Below the pieces are notes generated by a model. The model was not told where the DNA came from. It searched no databases and saw only the letters and a list, made by a program, of their open reading frames with translations. The translations under genes and the position numbers were made by a program. Source: Marsupella aquatica (taxonomy: Eukaryota; Marchantiophyta). Taken from it: a stretch of 64,000 nt of DNA. Shown here one piece after another: positions 47,172-60,700 of this stretch (position 1 is the first letter of the stretch; the number at the start of each line of letters is the position of its first letter). The DNA is taken from contig OZ316892.1 in NCBI GenBank assembly GCA_973895155.1, forward strand, positions 13,206,001-13,270,000, given 5' to 3'.

Positions 47172-49880
47172 CAGCTAAGGACGATCCTCTTTATGAGTAC
47201 TGACCACATAGAGAGGCTTCGAGCAGGTCATCTAAATTGGACAGCAGCAATCTCTAATCGGGAGTAGGGGGTGGGGGGCATACCTCCTGATGCCTGACAC
47301 TGAGATTGTTCAGACGCGATCAGTAGGAATAGCAATGACTCATCTCATGGGAGTCAAGCTTATTAAACCACTAATTGCAACAACATCGATTTTCACGGAA
47401 CATAGCAAGGTAGATGTCAAGTATTTTCGACATCATTCGACATCATAGGGTTCTATGTCTTTCAAAGTATCTTCTTCTCTTTATAATCTAACCACATGAG
47501 AACAAAGATCCACTCCATGATAAGCCATCACTATGCTAAAATCAATGTAAGGTCCTTCAAAATTATATCTTGGCTTGTTTATATTTTGCCGGTGACCACT
47601 TAGAGGAGCAATTACTTCGTATGGTTTGCAACTCGACCATTGAGTTCAGATCACAATCGTAGGTTGGGTGATTGTGCTTTACACAAATGACTGAAATATG
47701 GTGTCTTAGGGGCTTTCCCTAATTATCCAAGCCTGGGAGCACGATTTCCTTATGAGTCCTATCAAAATTGGGGAATTGGGTTAGCTCACTCCATCAGACT
47801 CATCAAAACTCCCACACCTAGCTTTCTCTTGAGGAGAACTTTTTTTCTACTGAGACTCAAGTTACACTTCGGGCTAGGGTCTTTCACAATCTGTACGCAA
47901 ATTTCACATATCAGGCCTCATGGCATCTCTATACAGAGCCGGGGATAGCGTGTGTTTCCAACTTTATTGTATCTTTCCAAACAATTGAGGGAGACAGCAT
48001 CTCAAATCGAGTACCATACTAAAGTTTGCAGAAGTAACGCCAGAACTTAGCCTTTCCCCAGGTTTTGGCGTCACCAACTTCTATAACCCGTCTCCAGTCC
48101 AATACATTCTGGGCCAAAACCAGAAATGACAATTAACTTGTGTAGATAGAAAAAATGACACCTGTGCGAGCCCACGTTAAGATTTCCTGTACTGAGAGAC
48201 GGGATGGTCAGCTATCGAATCCCAAGTCTCAGGATCCATAAGGCAGAAGTCAACTTTGCAAATCTGAGGATCTTAACGGTTGAGGACGCAAGGTGCCCAA
48301 CGAAGCTAGAAAAAACAGCGATAGGATCTAAACCTAATTGAACTTACGATAAAAAGAAAACTTGCATTTCGAAGTTAGAGGAAACACCCTCTGAGTTACC
48401 TACAGACCGTAAGTCATCTTGATCCAATGACACACGTGCCCTCACTAGGCAACGGCCTATGATAATGACATACTTCAACCACAACTATCACAGATCTATG
48501 ATGCACATGAGCTGTACGAATGTTCAAAGCCTCCTTTCAGAAGAAAATGTGTAGCACTCAGGTACCGAGACTCTACAAGAACTAAAAGAACGGGGACACA
48601 CCCAAAGCAATCAGGGAATCCTGTTCACAAAAGGAGTGACAACAGGCACATCGGAAGGTCATTACTGCAAACGTCTGCAGACAATTGATATCATTTTGGG
48701 CTATTACAATATGCTTTTAAACTGTAAAAATCCTACCTAAATAATTGGGAAACAGCATGGAATAGTCGGACGACACGTAGCTTTGTTCCAAGCTGTTTAC
48801 AAGGAAAACAAATGATCCCTATAAGAAAGTCTACGTTATACAACCTGAAAACTTCAAAGCTAAGGGAGTGACAGCATAAAGACAAATATAGCGACCATTC
48901 CCTCGAAATTGCAATGTATCGTATAATAGGAACCTGTACCTCTCGACCATCGTGAGTTTAGAGGTAGATCTGACGAAAAGCGAGAACCGTTCTCAAACTT
49001 TAAGGTCCATGATTGCACATTTTTTCAAATCAGAAGTCGCTCAATTGCAATAAAGAATATGCACTGAAAGCAAAAGACCTCTAAATTCATGTGATGAATG
49101 ATATCACTGGTTTCAACCAAAATGCAGTGTCAGAGGTAAAGACAACACGACAAAACAAGTTCATAATAACAACGCACGACCAACTTAAAGGTGAGTTTTC
49201 ATCCCTGCAAACGAAATCCTCGCACTTCTATTGTAAGATCTTTGCACTCGAAACAAACTTTGGTACGAGCCACGGGACTTTCCTATAGCAATATGCAAGC
49301 ATTTCGGCAGTCTCACACAATTCATAATCTTCAGCAAATACAATAAACACAAAGCAGGGGTGGACCCTTCATGTGAATATGACTGAGCAAGCATGCCAAC
49401 ACCCAAAACCGATTCACTAAAAGAGATGGTTCATGAGGGAAAGATTAGGACAGTATGGTCACCTGAGCCTAACAATGATCCTTGAGCCCGTATCCACAAC
49501 TGATTTTGAAAGTAAAGCAACGGGGCACACTGCCGTTAAAGATTCAGTAAAAAGAGTAGTAGTCATACAAACCCTATTGAATACATTATGATTGGTCCAG
49601 AGCATGAGTTGAACCTATCTGAATCTTTCATAGGCCACAAGCATCTCCTAGGAAGGCTATCCCTGTAATTCCCTGCCAGAAGGTAGGTGATTCGAGTCGA
49701 ACTCATTCTACGCCGTACTAGCTTCTGACGATGTAGATACCTCGCTCGGCGCTGTTGACATGGGCTCAACAATTGAGCTGAGCATGAGGGAAAAGAAAAA
49801 AGTTACAAACTGCAGCAAGAGAACCTTGAGGTACTCACCGAGTCAAAAAGATGTCAGTGTGTTTGTTCACAATTTAGTAC
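47172..49880. other. Intergenic region between LC8 and EXO70
   Basis: The two genes converge here. No ORF resembles a known protein, and no strong repeat was seen. The parts next to each stop codon are presumably 3' UTRs. Confidence 0.5.
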
Positions 49881-51959
49881 TCAGCTGGAGAAAGATTTCC
49901 TTCTCAGCGTCATTGATCCAGATGCGCCTTCAAACAAATCGTTGAGATTAGTCTCTAGGTCTTCGGAGGAGAATTTTATGTATTTCTCTGGATGCCTCCC
50001 GGTCTCCAAATAGCTACTATACCGACCTAAGAAGGAACGATACGCTGGGAGCAGCTTATCGGCAATCGATATTTTTAATTCATCGCGAAGTTGTAAGTCC
50101 GGAACGATCCAACTGGATTGCACCTTATGCACGTCTTCAAACGCGGCGTTAAAGCTCCTGAACCTGTCCTTAAGAACCACGCGAGAAACGTTACTGGCCG
50201 CGCTACCTGTTACGTGGATACCCTCGTCCCTCAGACATTGCAGCACCCGGCCCCAAGCAGCTCGTTGATAGCTAGTCGCGTGTTGTCGTACCATGCTCGT
50301 GTGCTTTCTTACCCAATCATCACCTAATAAAGCGCGCACTTCTGTGTTCTTCACCTTTTGGACGATGTAGTGCACATTATTCATAAGGAAAAGGTAGGTC
50401 AACGCATTGTCCCTGTACAGCTTCGACTTCCCGTCTAAGTTCGTTTCCAGGACATGCGTGATCCAGATAGTTTGCACTGCTAAAGGTGACTTCTCGCTAT
50501 TCTTAGCTACATCAGAATCCCCCAAGAAGTCAGCCATGCCATTGGGTGATTCCTCGCCCAGCAACTTCGGCACCTCCTTCTTCTTCTCACCAAACAATTG
50601 TTTCAAAGTATCGGTGTAATCGAATAGGAACCTGATATAATTCATGACATACCGGGTAAGTGGATGTACAGCACCTCCTGGGACGGGAGTCCTTGACGTA
50701 TCGCGATGGATGGCATTCTCAAACTCGGCAAATGTTCCTCGCGCAGCTTCGCCCAAGCGCATCAGAATTCCGGCCGCTTCGGACCTCACACTAGCACAAC
50801 CCTCTCCAGTGAACGTTATTTCTATCTCTGGAACGAGATCGCGAAGAGTCTCGTACATATCCAAAATCTTAAAAAGCTTTTCCGGTGTCCGTCGACTGAT
50901 GGCAATAGCTTCACTGAAACTCAAAAGTTGCATTATCGAACTCTTGGCTAGATCAGCAAAACAACTTTCCCGAATTGCGACAAAATCCGTGAAAATCTGT
51001 TCACTAAGACGGCCCTCGCTGGCGAACAGGACCTTGACGGAAACTTTCATGGCCTGAATCCACTTCTTAATCTTACCTTCCAAAGAGTCCCAAGCCATTT
51101 TCTGGACCTCATCAATCGAGAGTTTCTCAACCCCCAACCTCGTGAGGCTCTCTTCAAGGGCAGCCTTTCTAACACTCCCATAAACTTGACAGCATTCCCG
51201 TTGATACCCTGCCAAAATCATTCGTCGCGCGATGTCACTGAGATCAGCAACTATCTCTAGAGGCAGCAGATCTAGCTGCAGCTCAGCAACTGGACGAGCG
51301 ACGGGCACGTCTTCATCCCCATCTTCCAACTCACCTTCCCCTTCACCTGCAGTAGAGCCTTCAGGAGCTATGTCAAGATCTTCCGTTCCAGAATTTCCAA
51401 GTCCGTTTCCTAGCAATGTTTCCATCAGCCAATCTGGGTCTACAGACTCGCTGTGCGCCACCAGCATGTGCCGGAACTCCTCCTCCAAACGCCCCATGGC
51501 GAGTTGCTGCAGCGTTTGGGCACGATCCTGCAATGCGCTGTTATCTTGAGACAGTGCCAAGGTCTCCAGCAGTTCCTGAACTTCATCGACGGCTTGCAGG
51601 TAAGACCCAGACTCCTCCCGAGAACACTCCCAGATCATGCACTGTCTAGCGGCTTCAGACGATGACATATTCCACTGTAAGACGACCTTTTCAGCGGACT
51701 CGAGGTCTATAAACGGGCTCTCATTGATTTCCTCCTCTTCTTCCCCTTCTTCATGATGGATGCTCGATTCAGCTGCTGCTACTGCAGAATCCGAGGAAGA
51801 CCTCGACTTTGGCAATAGGTCATTCATGCTGGAAAAGCGATTGTCGAATTTCGAAAATATCTTCAGCATATCATCGGTCATAGTCTCGTTGGTTCCTAAG
51901 GACCTCACGATATGTTGTGCAGTCGCCAATACTCTCTCCTCCCCATTATATGCAGCCAT
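49881..51959 (-). CDS. EXO70: EXO70 exocyst subunit (B-like subfamily), intronless
   Basis: A single uninterrupted ORF of 692 residues from ATG 51959; the frame is open 14 codons further upstream but without ATG. The N-terminus (YNGEERVLATAQHIV, LGTNETMTDDMLKIF, FDNRFSS) matches the EXO70B-type start of plant EXO70s. An acidic stretch (EGEGELEDGDEDV) precedes the Pfam EXO70 domain from about residue 250 (CCQVYGSVRK, ARGTFAEFENAI, HPLTRYVMNYIRFL, ALTYLFLMNNVHYIVQKVK, ILPAYRSF-like LLPAYRSFLGRY). It ends HPEKYIKFSSEDLETNLNDLFEG, the family's phosphoinositide-binding C-terminal region. Role: tethers secretory vesicles at the plasma membrane; B-type members also act in autophagy and immunity in Arabidopsis. 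Lack of introns is normal for most plant EXO70 clades other than EXO70A. Confidence 0.95.
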   Translation of the reverse strand: MAAYNGEERVLATAQHIVRSLGTNETMTDDMLKIFSKFDNRFSSMNDLLPKSRSSSDSAVAAAESSIHHEEGEEEEEINESPFIDLESAEKVVLQWNMSSSEAARQCMIWECSREESGSYLQAVDEVQELLETLALSQDNSALQDRAQTLQQLAMGRLEEEFRHMLVAHSESVDPDWLMETLLGNGLGNSGTEDLDIAPEGSTAGEGEGELEDGDEDVPVARPVAELQLDLLPLEIVADLSDIARRMILAGYQRECCQVYGSVRKAALEESLTRLGVEKLSIDEVQKMAWDSLEGKIKKWIQAMKVSVKVLFASEGRLSEQIFTDFVAIRESCFADLAKSSIMQLLSFSEAIAISRRTPEKLFKILDMYETLRDLVPEIEITFTGEGCASVRSEAAGILMRLGEAARGTFAEFENAIHRDTSRTPVPGGAVHPLTRYVMNYIRFLFDYTDTLKQLFGEKKKEVPKLLGEESPNGMADFLGDSDVAKNSEKSPLAVQTIWITHVLETNLDGKSKLYRDNALTYLFLMNNVHYIVQKVKNTEVRALLGDDWVRKHTSMVRQHATSYQRAAWGRVLQCLRDEGIHVTGSAASNVSRVVLKDRFRSFNAAFEDVHKVQSSWIVPDLQLRDELKISIADKLLPAYRSFLGRYSSYLETGRHPEKYIKFSSEDLETNLNDLFEGASGSMTLRRKSFSS

Positions 51960-53460
51960 AGATCTTTCAGCCCCCAACTTTCTCTGCCCCCTCCCTCTCA
52001 CTGAGATGGTTCGGGTTTCTGCCGATCACTATCCAAACCAATCTCAATCGAGTACTGAACGCAAAACGCGTCCAATCTCCTCAACAGTCATCGCATGGGC
52101 TCCCTGCTTCTCCCTCAACCAGACACCAACTCCTCCTCCCTATCGATGTCTCTACATCTGCCCCAAATGCTTCTACGTGGTTCCGTCTGAAATTTATAGA
52201 CCGAAACCCATCCCTCCTCTCAACAAAGGAGGTCCCTCACTGCCTCTCCAGAACGTCTCCTCCAGAGCGTCTTCTCCTCCACGTAGCAGCCTCCCCTCCG
52301 TGTTCCTCTTCTGTTACGCTTTGCCGTCTTCTCCTCCTCCTGACCGTCCTCCGCGATATCTTCTCCACCCCCTCCTCGTCTTGAGCTCCGAAAATCGTCG
52401 TCCCGGTCGGCTCCCCGATCCTCTACTACTCCTCCTCCTCTGCTTATTCGTCTTCCTCGGAAATCGTCCCGTTCCTTCCTCCCTCCCTCCCTCCTTCCCG
52501 TGTGCGCTTTACTCGGCCTCTTCCCTCTTCCGCCACCCTCCTCCTCCTCCTCCTCCTCCCGTTCCGCTTCTTCGCCACTCTCCTCCTCCCGCCCCCCACC
52601 CACAACACCACAACACAACACTACGAGAGCTCGGACGAGCACCGAAGGCTGGGATCTCGAAAAGCTGCAGGATTGCAGTGCTGTAGTTTCCTGGATCGCT
52701 ACGCTCGCTCGCTTGCTTACTTACTTTCCTTCCACTCCGCTCCGCTCCGCCCCAGCCAACCTCTTCTTCGTCTGTTTGTCTCTCTGTCTGTCTGTCTGCG
52801 TCGCTCTCCCTCTCTCCCCCTCTCCAACACCTCTCCCCCTCTCCAACACCCCTCCCCCTCCCCCCCCTTTTGAGCCCTTCTTTCCGCCCTCGCTTCTCAA
52901 TGTACTGTACCGAAAATGTGAGGCAGAAGGCAAGCAGAGGAGCAGAGGAGCAAGGGCAAGGGCAGGCAAGGGCAGGCAGGGCAGGCAGGGCAAGGGCAGG
53001 CAAGGGCAAGGGCAAGGGCAGGCAGGGCAAGGGCCAGGCAGGGCAGCTCGGGGAAGGCACTAATAATATCTGGGATGAGAGAGCGAGCTGACAATGGTAC
53101 TCTCACTCATCAATCGACTCGCGAGTCAGCGAGTGTACTACTCCACTACTCCAGCGTCCAGATTCTCGACTCGGCAGAAAACAACAAAGGGAGGCACGAC
53201 TCGATATTCCATCAATCGGGAGACAGACCCGAAAGAAAGGCACCAACTCAATGAGACGGGCGAGCTCTGTACGAGGGAAGAACGGAAAGAAATTGAACGA
53301 AAGAAAGAAAGAAGGAGCGAGAGAGCCCGCACGAGGGACGGGCAGACGGAAAGAAAAGAGGGGCAGGCACTATACGAGGAGCGAGGCGCGCACTACAGTA
53401 GTAGTACTGTAAGTAGTACTCTAACTCAATCAGTCGACGGATGACTTTATGGACTACACG
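51960..53460. other. GA/CT-rich upstream region of EXO70
   Basis: The plus strand is strongly C/T-rich (52080-52900), so the EXO70 transcript strand is GA-rich: likely 5' UTR and core promoter. Simple repeats include CTCCT/CCT runs (~52530), TCTGTCTGTCTGTCTG (~52782), CTCTCCAACACC repeats (~52822) and GAAAGAAAGAAAG (~53300). Long overlapping ORFs here (up to 308 codons) are by-products of the skewed composition. Confidence 0.6.
52925..53055 (+). repeat. G-rich GGGCAGGCAAGGGC array
   Basis: About 130 bases are built almost only from GGGCAGG, GGCAAGG and AAGGGC units, with more than ten runs of three G residues. On the plus strand this could form G-quadruplexes; the EXO70 transcript would carry the C-rich strand if it starts this far upstream. 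Confidence 0.85.
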
Positions 53461-56400
53461 AGGGAAGCTGGTCCGAGTCCCAGTCCGAGAGTCCTCGGCG
53501 TGCCATCGGGCAAGGCGGGTCTCCCGCTGCCTGCCGTCGGTTTAGTTCCCGTCCTGTCTGCCCTAAAGTGATCACCGTCTAGTGGCTCCGACCCGGACTG
53601 AGTCGTCTCGCCGTCAACTGCGCCGTCGTAACGTGCACCGGCGGTTTGATAAGCGACGGCTACAGACAGTACCCAGAATAATAGGAAAATATGCTCCCCT
53701 GGACCCCACCCAAACAACCCTCTTGGACCTTGTGACCTTTTACGCTCTCACTTATTGACACCCTCTGGTTTCCAAAAACTTTTCAACAGCACTTTGACCT
53801 TCAATATCTCCCTTAGTATCCAATCTAGTTGTCTACTCTTGGACTAGTTGGAAGAGTCTTGGAATGATCTTTCCAGCCCGTCTAATATCCCTAGTTTTCA
53901 TGAAAAATCAAGGAAGTTATGAATGTCTGAGAGATTACTCCATTACTCAATGTTTGCACTTTGCACTTCCCCTTTGCCATTTCAGTATATTCCTGGATAT
54001 CCAATAAATCATTTTGTGGAGTTCCTTCAAAGAGCTTAGTAGTCAGGATGCAATGTAATATGGACTATACAAGCAACGAAAACAGGGTTTTGCAGTCCAT
54101 CTGAGCATTTTAGCAAACGTTTTTTTCCATCCCTGAAGATTTCATGGAATACTAACCTTGCAAGTCATCACAACTAGCCTGACTTCTCTTTCTTTGAACA
54201 TAGATTTGCGGACAAAACAACTTCGCAAACAAATAGATTCCTTACTCTTACCTTCAAATATTTTCCAATGACTTACCCCAAATCCCTCCCTGTGTCCAGC
54301 TTGCACCCTCATTGTTTGTTGTGCCCTGTCTAGAGGCTTTCACTCTAGAAAGTAGGCCCCAAGAACAGCTTTTGATACCCATTATATAGCTACATTTTTG
54401 TAATCTTCTGACTACCTTCTATTCGATCTTGATTGTTGACATAAACCTACTAAATTTTGGCCTCCTACTAGTAGTATTTATGTTCCACTCGGTATGGAAG
54501 TTTGCATCAGTAAGTATGTAAGTTTGGCTCTATATTGGTTCCTAATTTGGAAAGCTTATTTGCACCATTGATCAGAGTTGAATACTGTGTGCTCGTATTG
54601 ATATACACTTGACAATAGGAATCAAAGGAAAATATGATGTCACACAAGTTTAATTTGAATGAGTGAAGATATCCATTAAAGCCTCACAATAGATGAAGCA
54701 AAACCTGGTAGATCCAGGTTACTAAAATAAACCAAAATTGTGCTCAAAACAGATTCTATTTTGTCCTCCCCAAACCTGGTGAACAGTGGTGGTTTAATAA
54801 AATCATGGGGTGCATCTGTACAGACTGCTCCATCCGTGGAGGCTGCCCCATTTGTGCAATAATTGGAGTTACCAAAAGAGAACTCAGAACAAAATTGAAC
54901 AGAGGAATATTTCCCCATGGTTTGGAGAAGTTTCAAGGTCGAGCTCATGCACTTCTGATTTGTTCATCTCCAGGACTATGTTAGTGGCAGATTATGTCAT
55001 AATCTTATTTGGCGCACATGCTGTTGAGAAACATGTCAAATTCATTGAGCATAGGGGAAAGCAAGCTTAAATTGAGCACATATAGATAGGAAAAACAAAT
55101 TCAACTATTTCTTCTAAGATTAATTGTCAGGCTTGATCAATTAACCAGGACTAGAAAGTTTGATCATCCTAATCTTGGGTTATTACTTATCAATCTGCTA
55201 AAAGTTACTTAGCCACACCTAATATGGTTGAAAACACATTCTTTGTCTTGCGAACTAAACTCTAAGACCACAAATTGTCTTCGTTGGCTACTTTGGATCT
55301 TATCATGGTAGACCCAACTCCTTTTGATATGATGCCTCGTTCAGTACTTCCCCAACTTGCGACTTCTGGTTACCAGACAAACTATTATTTAGTTGCTTAT
55401 TTCTAAAATCATGGAGCAACAAGAATCTACTATGGGAGGAAGGGAAGTAATTTGAAGAAAAGGGGGGAAATTTGGCCACTTCCCATTATATTTTCCATGG
55501 CTCCAAGCGTGGTCTAAACTTAGCACACTGATGAAGGGTTGATGAGCTTGGTAGATCTGTATAGTGTTGCCATAGCTACAGGATAATTATGACGTTGTTT
55601 TAATGGTTGTTTTAATGGTTCCTCTTAGGATATTCTAGGGCTACTATTACAATCCCAGTTTACTCATTGAGTAACTGGAACTTTTTGGACCTTGGTATGC
55701 TTTTAGTATAGCAAAACACATTGTTGTCCTGGTGAAGTCATGGAATATCTACTCTACATATGTTTGAATAAATATTATTCTGTTATGCTACACTGAAATT
55801 AGACACCCCTCTGCCTTGTCGACAAGGAACATCACCAAAGTGTGTTGTATATCCATTTGATATTCAGATTTGTTACTGTAAGAAATGTATATTAAATTGA
55901 CAACCATTTTGGATATTGACTTTCATTTTGCATTAGATGAATATATCTTTAATGTCAATGTGATTTTACATCCAATATTTTTAGGTGAACATTGTTGATC
56001 AAGTGTCATAGATATCCAGTACTTGAAATAAGTATTGCCCTTCTATGTGGCTTTGAGGTGAGGAATACTGATCTGTTTGTGTATCATTGATTTGTGGCAG
56101 TACCTTCCACATTAGGAGATTGGCATGCCTTCTTTGTCACCGACTATGACACAGATTGAGATCATGAGGAAATATGCTACTCAAAGGGTGCTTTTATTGA
56201 TGCTCGGCATATTCACGTAGTGGTAAAAATGACAGCAGCTTGGCAAGTGTGATGCCGTCAAATCTACCCAATGAGTTTTGTCTATTACTTACTTTTTTTG
56301 AGAACTTTTACAAATATCAGATTTGATATGTGCTGCTTTTTTGGGTATGTTCCATCAACTTGTTACGCTAGCGATTGACGTTCTGTATTGTCTTGCAGGG

Positions 56401-57340
56401 TCATACTACAATATGGAAAAAGAAAGACGGTGATCAAGGAGCCGCATGGGACGTTATTTATGAAACTGAAACTATGAGGACGTTTGGTAGTACACATATT
56501 ACATGTTTGCAGATTGCTTAGTTTTCCACCTTGCAGCCAGCTGGTCGCTGAATCGTCAAGTTTAAAGCTCTTAACTTTTGGTATGAGATTTATGGTAGTC
56601 CACTTCAGTGGTGCATGGAGCATTGCCTAGGAATCGGCTTTGCATTTTCATGTGTAATATTTGTATGTATCCTTCTCTTATGTGGAGTCTATCCCAAGGA
56701 TGACAGAAGGATCTTGGAGGAAGGAAAATTATATCCCTCTGGAAGTTCCAATGAGTTTATTTGAAGGACATTTGTCAATGCAAAGGATAAAGCAACATTG
56801 GAGATGGACTCAATGGAAGAAAGCTACCTAGAAGAAAACATTGTTGGTAATGGAAGCAAAGATGTCTAAGTTGGCCAGGTGTTGTTTATTGTTTGATATT
56901 ACTTGTCAGTCATAGTCCTTGGAGTCCCTTATGCCTGCTTTACGTGGTTTTTTTAGTAGGACATGGATGAGATATATGAAGGCACTAGAGGTCTTTATGA
57001 GAGAGCTTGACTAATTCATGCATGAGTTTGAATGAGAGCTTGGAAAACAAGGACTTCATTCTTTTCTTGGCATGGAAGATGTTGTTTAATCATCTAGAGT
57101 GAATGCCCATGGATGATTGATGAGATATAAGAAAGGAGAGTATTCCCCAGGCTCCGTTGAGTGAAGTTAGAGCATCTCTCCAGCAAGCAACAGTGTAGCA
57201 ACGGCAGCGCGCAAGGTACCAAAAGAGTAGATTGAATCTCAAAATATAATAGTAAGGGATGGCTGGCAACTAACATTGAATATATATAATGTAAACATAG
57301 CATCTTTACTGGCTGATCGATGTTGTTTGTATGCAGGAAC
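53461..57340. other. AT-rich gene-poor region
   Basis: No recognisable gene. ORFs at 53454-53717 (-) and 54676-54948 (-) have no domain I know. Around 54700 the text AAAACCTGGTAGATCCAGGTT resembles the tail of the dispersed repeat at 59280-59420. Near 56397-56490 a possible exon follows a good acceptor (WKKKDGDQGAAWDVIYE), but I could not link it to others. Confidence 0.4.
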
Positions 57341-57775
57341 TGTTAGACATTGCTCTAGTCTTGTGACTCATGAGCTAACCACAGTTAGTCTAACTCGGGT
57401 GAGGACTTAGCTAATGTTAGCGGTAGTGCAGTTGTGCATATAGCTAGGGCTGATGCCAGACCCTGGTGGAACTTAGGCTCATTGTTATGGAGCTAGTTGA
57501 GAGATAGGGAGAGCTTGTGCTATGGATGCTTGGTATGGCCGGTCGACCTAGAGTGCAGTAAAGCTCTTGTGTGTTCCCGTGGACGTAGCCTCATGTGGAG
57601 GTGAACCACGTATCTCTCTGCGTTGACTATTGTACATTGAATGGTTCATGGGCTTGCCGTTGCGAATGTCGTCTATGCTCAACAGGAACATCTGCGTAAT
57701 GCATGACACAAAATTGTGCACGTCATTAAAGCCCTAATTTGCTTCGTTTAGTCAAGGGAAGATTTGTCTCTAACA
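57341..57775 (+). mobile_element. Solo LTR-like unit (copia type)
   Basis: It begins TGTTAGACATTG and ends GTCTCTAACA, so the ends are inverted TGTTAGA/TCTAACA with TG...CA termini, as in LTRs. The interior has the copia-type GTTCCCGTGGACGTAGCCTC and AGGTGAACCACGTATCTCTC. The 435-bp length is normal. The flanking five bases (GGAAC and ATTGA) do not match, so no target duplication is seen: an old insertion, a recombinant or wrong borders. A diverged relative lies at 37050-37300. Confidence 0.6.
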
Positions 57776-60700
57776 ATTGACTTTTCTTGATTGCTTAGCA
57801 TTTTGTCTTATGTACGCCTAGACTGGACAAGTCTGTGAGTTCCATGTGCTTTAATCAGCAAGGTGATCTCCTTTAGTGGGCTACTCCAATGACCACCAGG
57901 TTCTTTGGGATGTGCCAAAAGCAAATGTGATTCCAATATTGGAGAAGGAACACTCACCTGCTACAATTCATACGTTGTTCCTTGGGCAATACATTCCTTA
58001 GCTCAAAATTTAAGGCGGTCACATCAGACTCTGAAGAACTTACATTCCTTTGTACTTTCATGGTGCTTCCAATTACAACTTTGCGGCAGTACGCAGTGAA
58101 CACCACGCTAGGTCTCTCTGACCTTATATTTAGGATAGCCAAACATGCAAACTTCAGAGGTCTCACAGAGGTCTTCCCTGCATTCACTTTTGGATTCTCT
58201 CTACTCTTGCTTAACTATGTTGAGTGCAATTGAGGAAGGTATTGACACAAGCTGGATTGTAATTGCCAAATGACTTTAAATGAACAACAGTCTATCACTA
58301 CATGGATGGTCCTGTTTGTGTTATCATTGAGTTAAGACACTGAGCAATTTCCCCCATCCAGAGAATTCATGCTGAATAATGTCTAACCTTTTATATCTAA
58401 AAAATCAAAGATTTGAATTTGGTGACAGGAAATCTTGTTATCGTCAGTCAAAGTTTGTGCCAATCTGTTGAGCCCTCAGAGCATCTGAGAAGTTTCTATT
58501 CCTTACATATCTTGAAGGCGTACCAAGTCTAAAGCAGGAATTCTCACGGGTTCTATGCTCCCAACCTACACATTAGAGATATATGAAGAGATCGCACGTG
58601 TGAAGGAATTTGTAGCCACCACTAGAGGCATGCAATCAAGAAGATAATGTTCATGATCTATAAGTTTTTTTTTTTTTCGCCTGAGTTGAGTATTTCTGTC
58701 ACTTTATGGATGTTGTCATAGTTGATGGTCACAAGATGAAATCTTATTGAGATATGAATGTGGGTCGAGGCAAGTTTGCTTGATGCATTGGTTTGTGAGT
58801 TTTGGGGTTGCTTCTTTGGGTCTATACAAGATCAACCCTCTAGTGTGCAGCTGAATTAGAATTGGATAGCTTTAATGTATAAAGACTTCCTAACTATAAG
58901 ATTATAAGAAGTAGACTCTATGATCATTCTATACTATGATTCAAAGTGTTTCTGGTTTCCAGGACCCACTCATCCTTAGTAGAGTCACTTGATGATTTGA
59001 TGGGTTGATGGGTTAACACCTGATCAAATTCAAACAATTATGTTATATTAATAAAAATTCAAATGAATGGAGTATGTCATTCAAATTGAAGTTGCACAAG
59101 TTTTTCAATGTCCTCAGCAAATTGTTGATCCAATGACCAACTACATAATATGAGTCAAGTTAATTTTGATTAAATAAATTGAGGAGTTGGGTGTGAAAAG
59201 TGTACATTTGGGACACACATATTGGAGGTTGAAGTGTTTAATTTTGATATATACATTGACATTAGCATTTTGAGATTCACTAGCCATAGAAAAGGAGAAG
59301 TGTGCAAGACTTCTCCCTTTTTCACATTCCTCTCCTCTAGGGTGAGACTTTACTCCACAATTTTAGGAAAAAGGTACTAAACGGGTGAAACCTGGTGGAT
59401 CCATGTTTTGTCATGGACAATGGCACTTTAAGCTCAGATCATAAGTCATTTCATATCAGGGGGCTTTACCACACTGCAGGGGTTGTTTCTATTATTTTCC
59501 CATCTCTGAGATGTAATCTTAGCCATGCATTTGTGGGAACCGGCCGCACTTGACTTTACAAGACTGTTGAGGCCCATTTCCCATATTTGACTCCTGATGC
59601 TACATGGACAACAATGGGGCCGTGTGGGGCCTGTTTTTTTGCCAACGTGTAACGCTTGTTCGGCCAAAGTTTTAGACCACCTCTTGTGGTGGTTTTTCCT
59701 TTTGTCCGTTGGTCTGTTGCTATTTCCAGGCCTTGCATTAACTTTGACTGTCCTTTCCTGTCCTCACATCCAATTCAAGAGGGCGCCCATTGGGAGCTAT
59801 TAGACAATTGGGCCCCATTTATGTCTTTTCAGTGCCCCCTCTCTCTCAAAACGGTATTGTTGACTTTACATGAGGCCTAGGCACCCTTTGATCCAGCCTA
59901 GTACAAGGTTTTCCCCGGTTTACTAACTTTAGACGATGAAGTGGCCCCCAACTTTGCTTTGGATGAAAAAAGATTGAACGGCCCCGTGGTCCTATAAATC
60001 CCCCCTCAGATTTAGTGGTTTGAGTGTGGGACAACTATTACACGCTATTTACAGCGCATTGTTGACCTTGACCATATAGTTTAGCAGCTATATCTGTTTT
60101 CGGTTTCATTGCATGTTGTTTCGTTTGGTTTAATAATATAGCTTATCCGAGCAAATTCTATGGACCTACTAGTTCAGAAGCTTCTCAAGCTCAAGCTTTT
60201 ACTTTTTTAGTAAGAGATCAATGTCTTGGGGCAAATGTAGGGTCAGCACAAGGACCTTGCTCACTGTGTTGTCGATATATGCTGGAGGAAGTGTTGCACT
60301 CTCACATTATTGCACTCAATCTCGGGGGTTGACTATTATAAATCTTAGGAATCACGTGCGATCCAAAATATGTATTTTTGATAAAAATTAACTAAATTTT
60401 TAAAAAGCATAGGAGGCAAAAAAAGGTATTATAAATTCATGTTTATAAAGTATTCTCTAATTATATACACATTTTATAAAATAAAATAGGTTATTAATAT
60501 TGAGAATAGGAAATATTCTTGGAATATTTTCTTTATAAAATAGGTCTATTTATGTTAGGCTAGGATCGCACATGGCACACAAAAAAATATACACTTAGTT
60601 AACCCCCAAGCACTCAATCTAGACTGGAAGGAGTATTGTACCCTTATAACAACAATCTAACATTGAGACTCTCTTGTTTGACTTAGCTGAGTCCAATAGA

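Noticed and set aside
52220-53063. Several long overlapping ORFs (up to 308 codons) on both strands
   Set aside because: They are Pro/Ser/Leu- or Glu/Gly/Arg-rich translations of strongly CT- or GA-biased repeats, open in many frames at once, with no domain.
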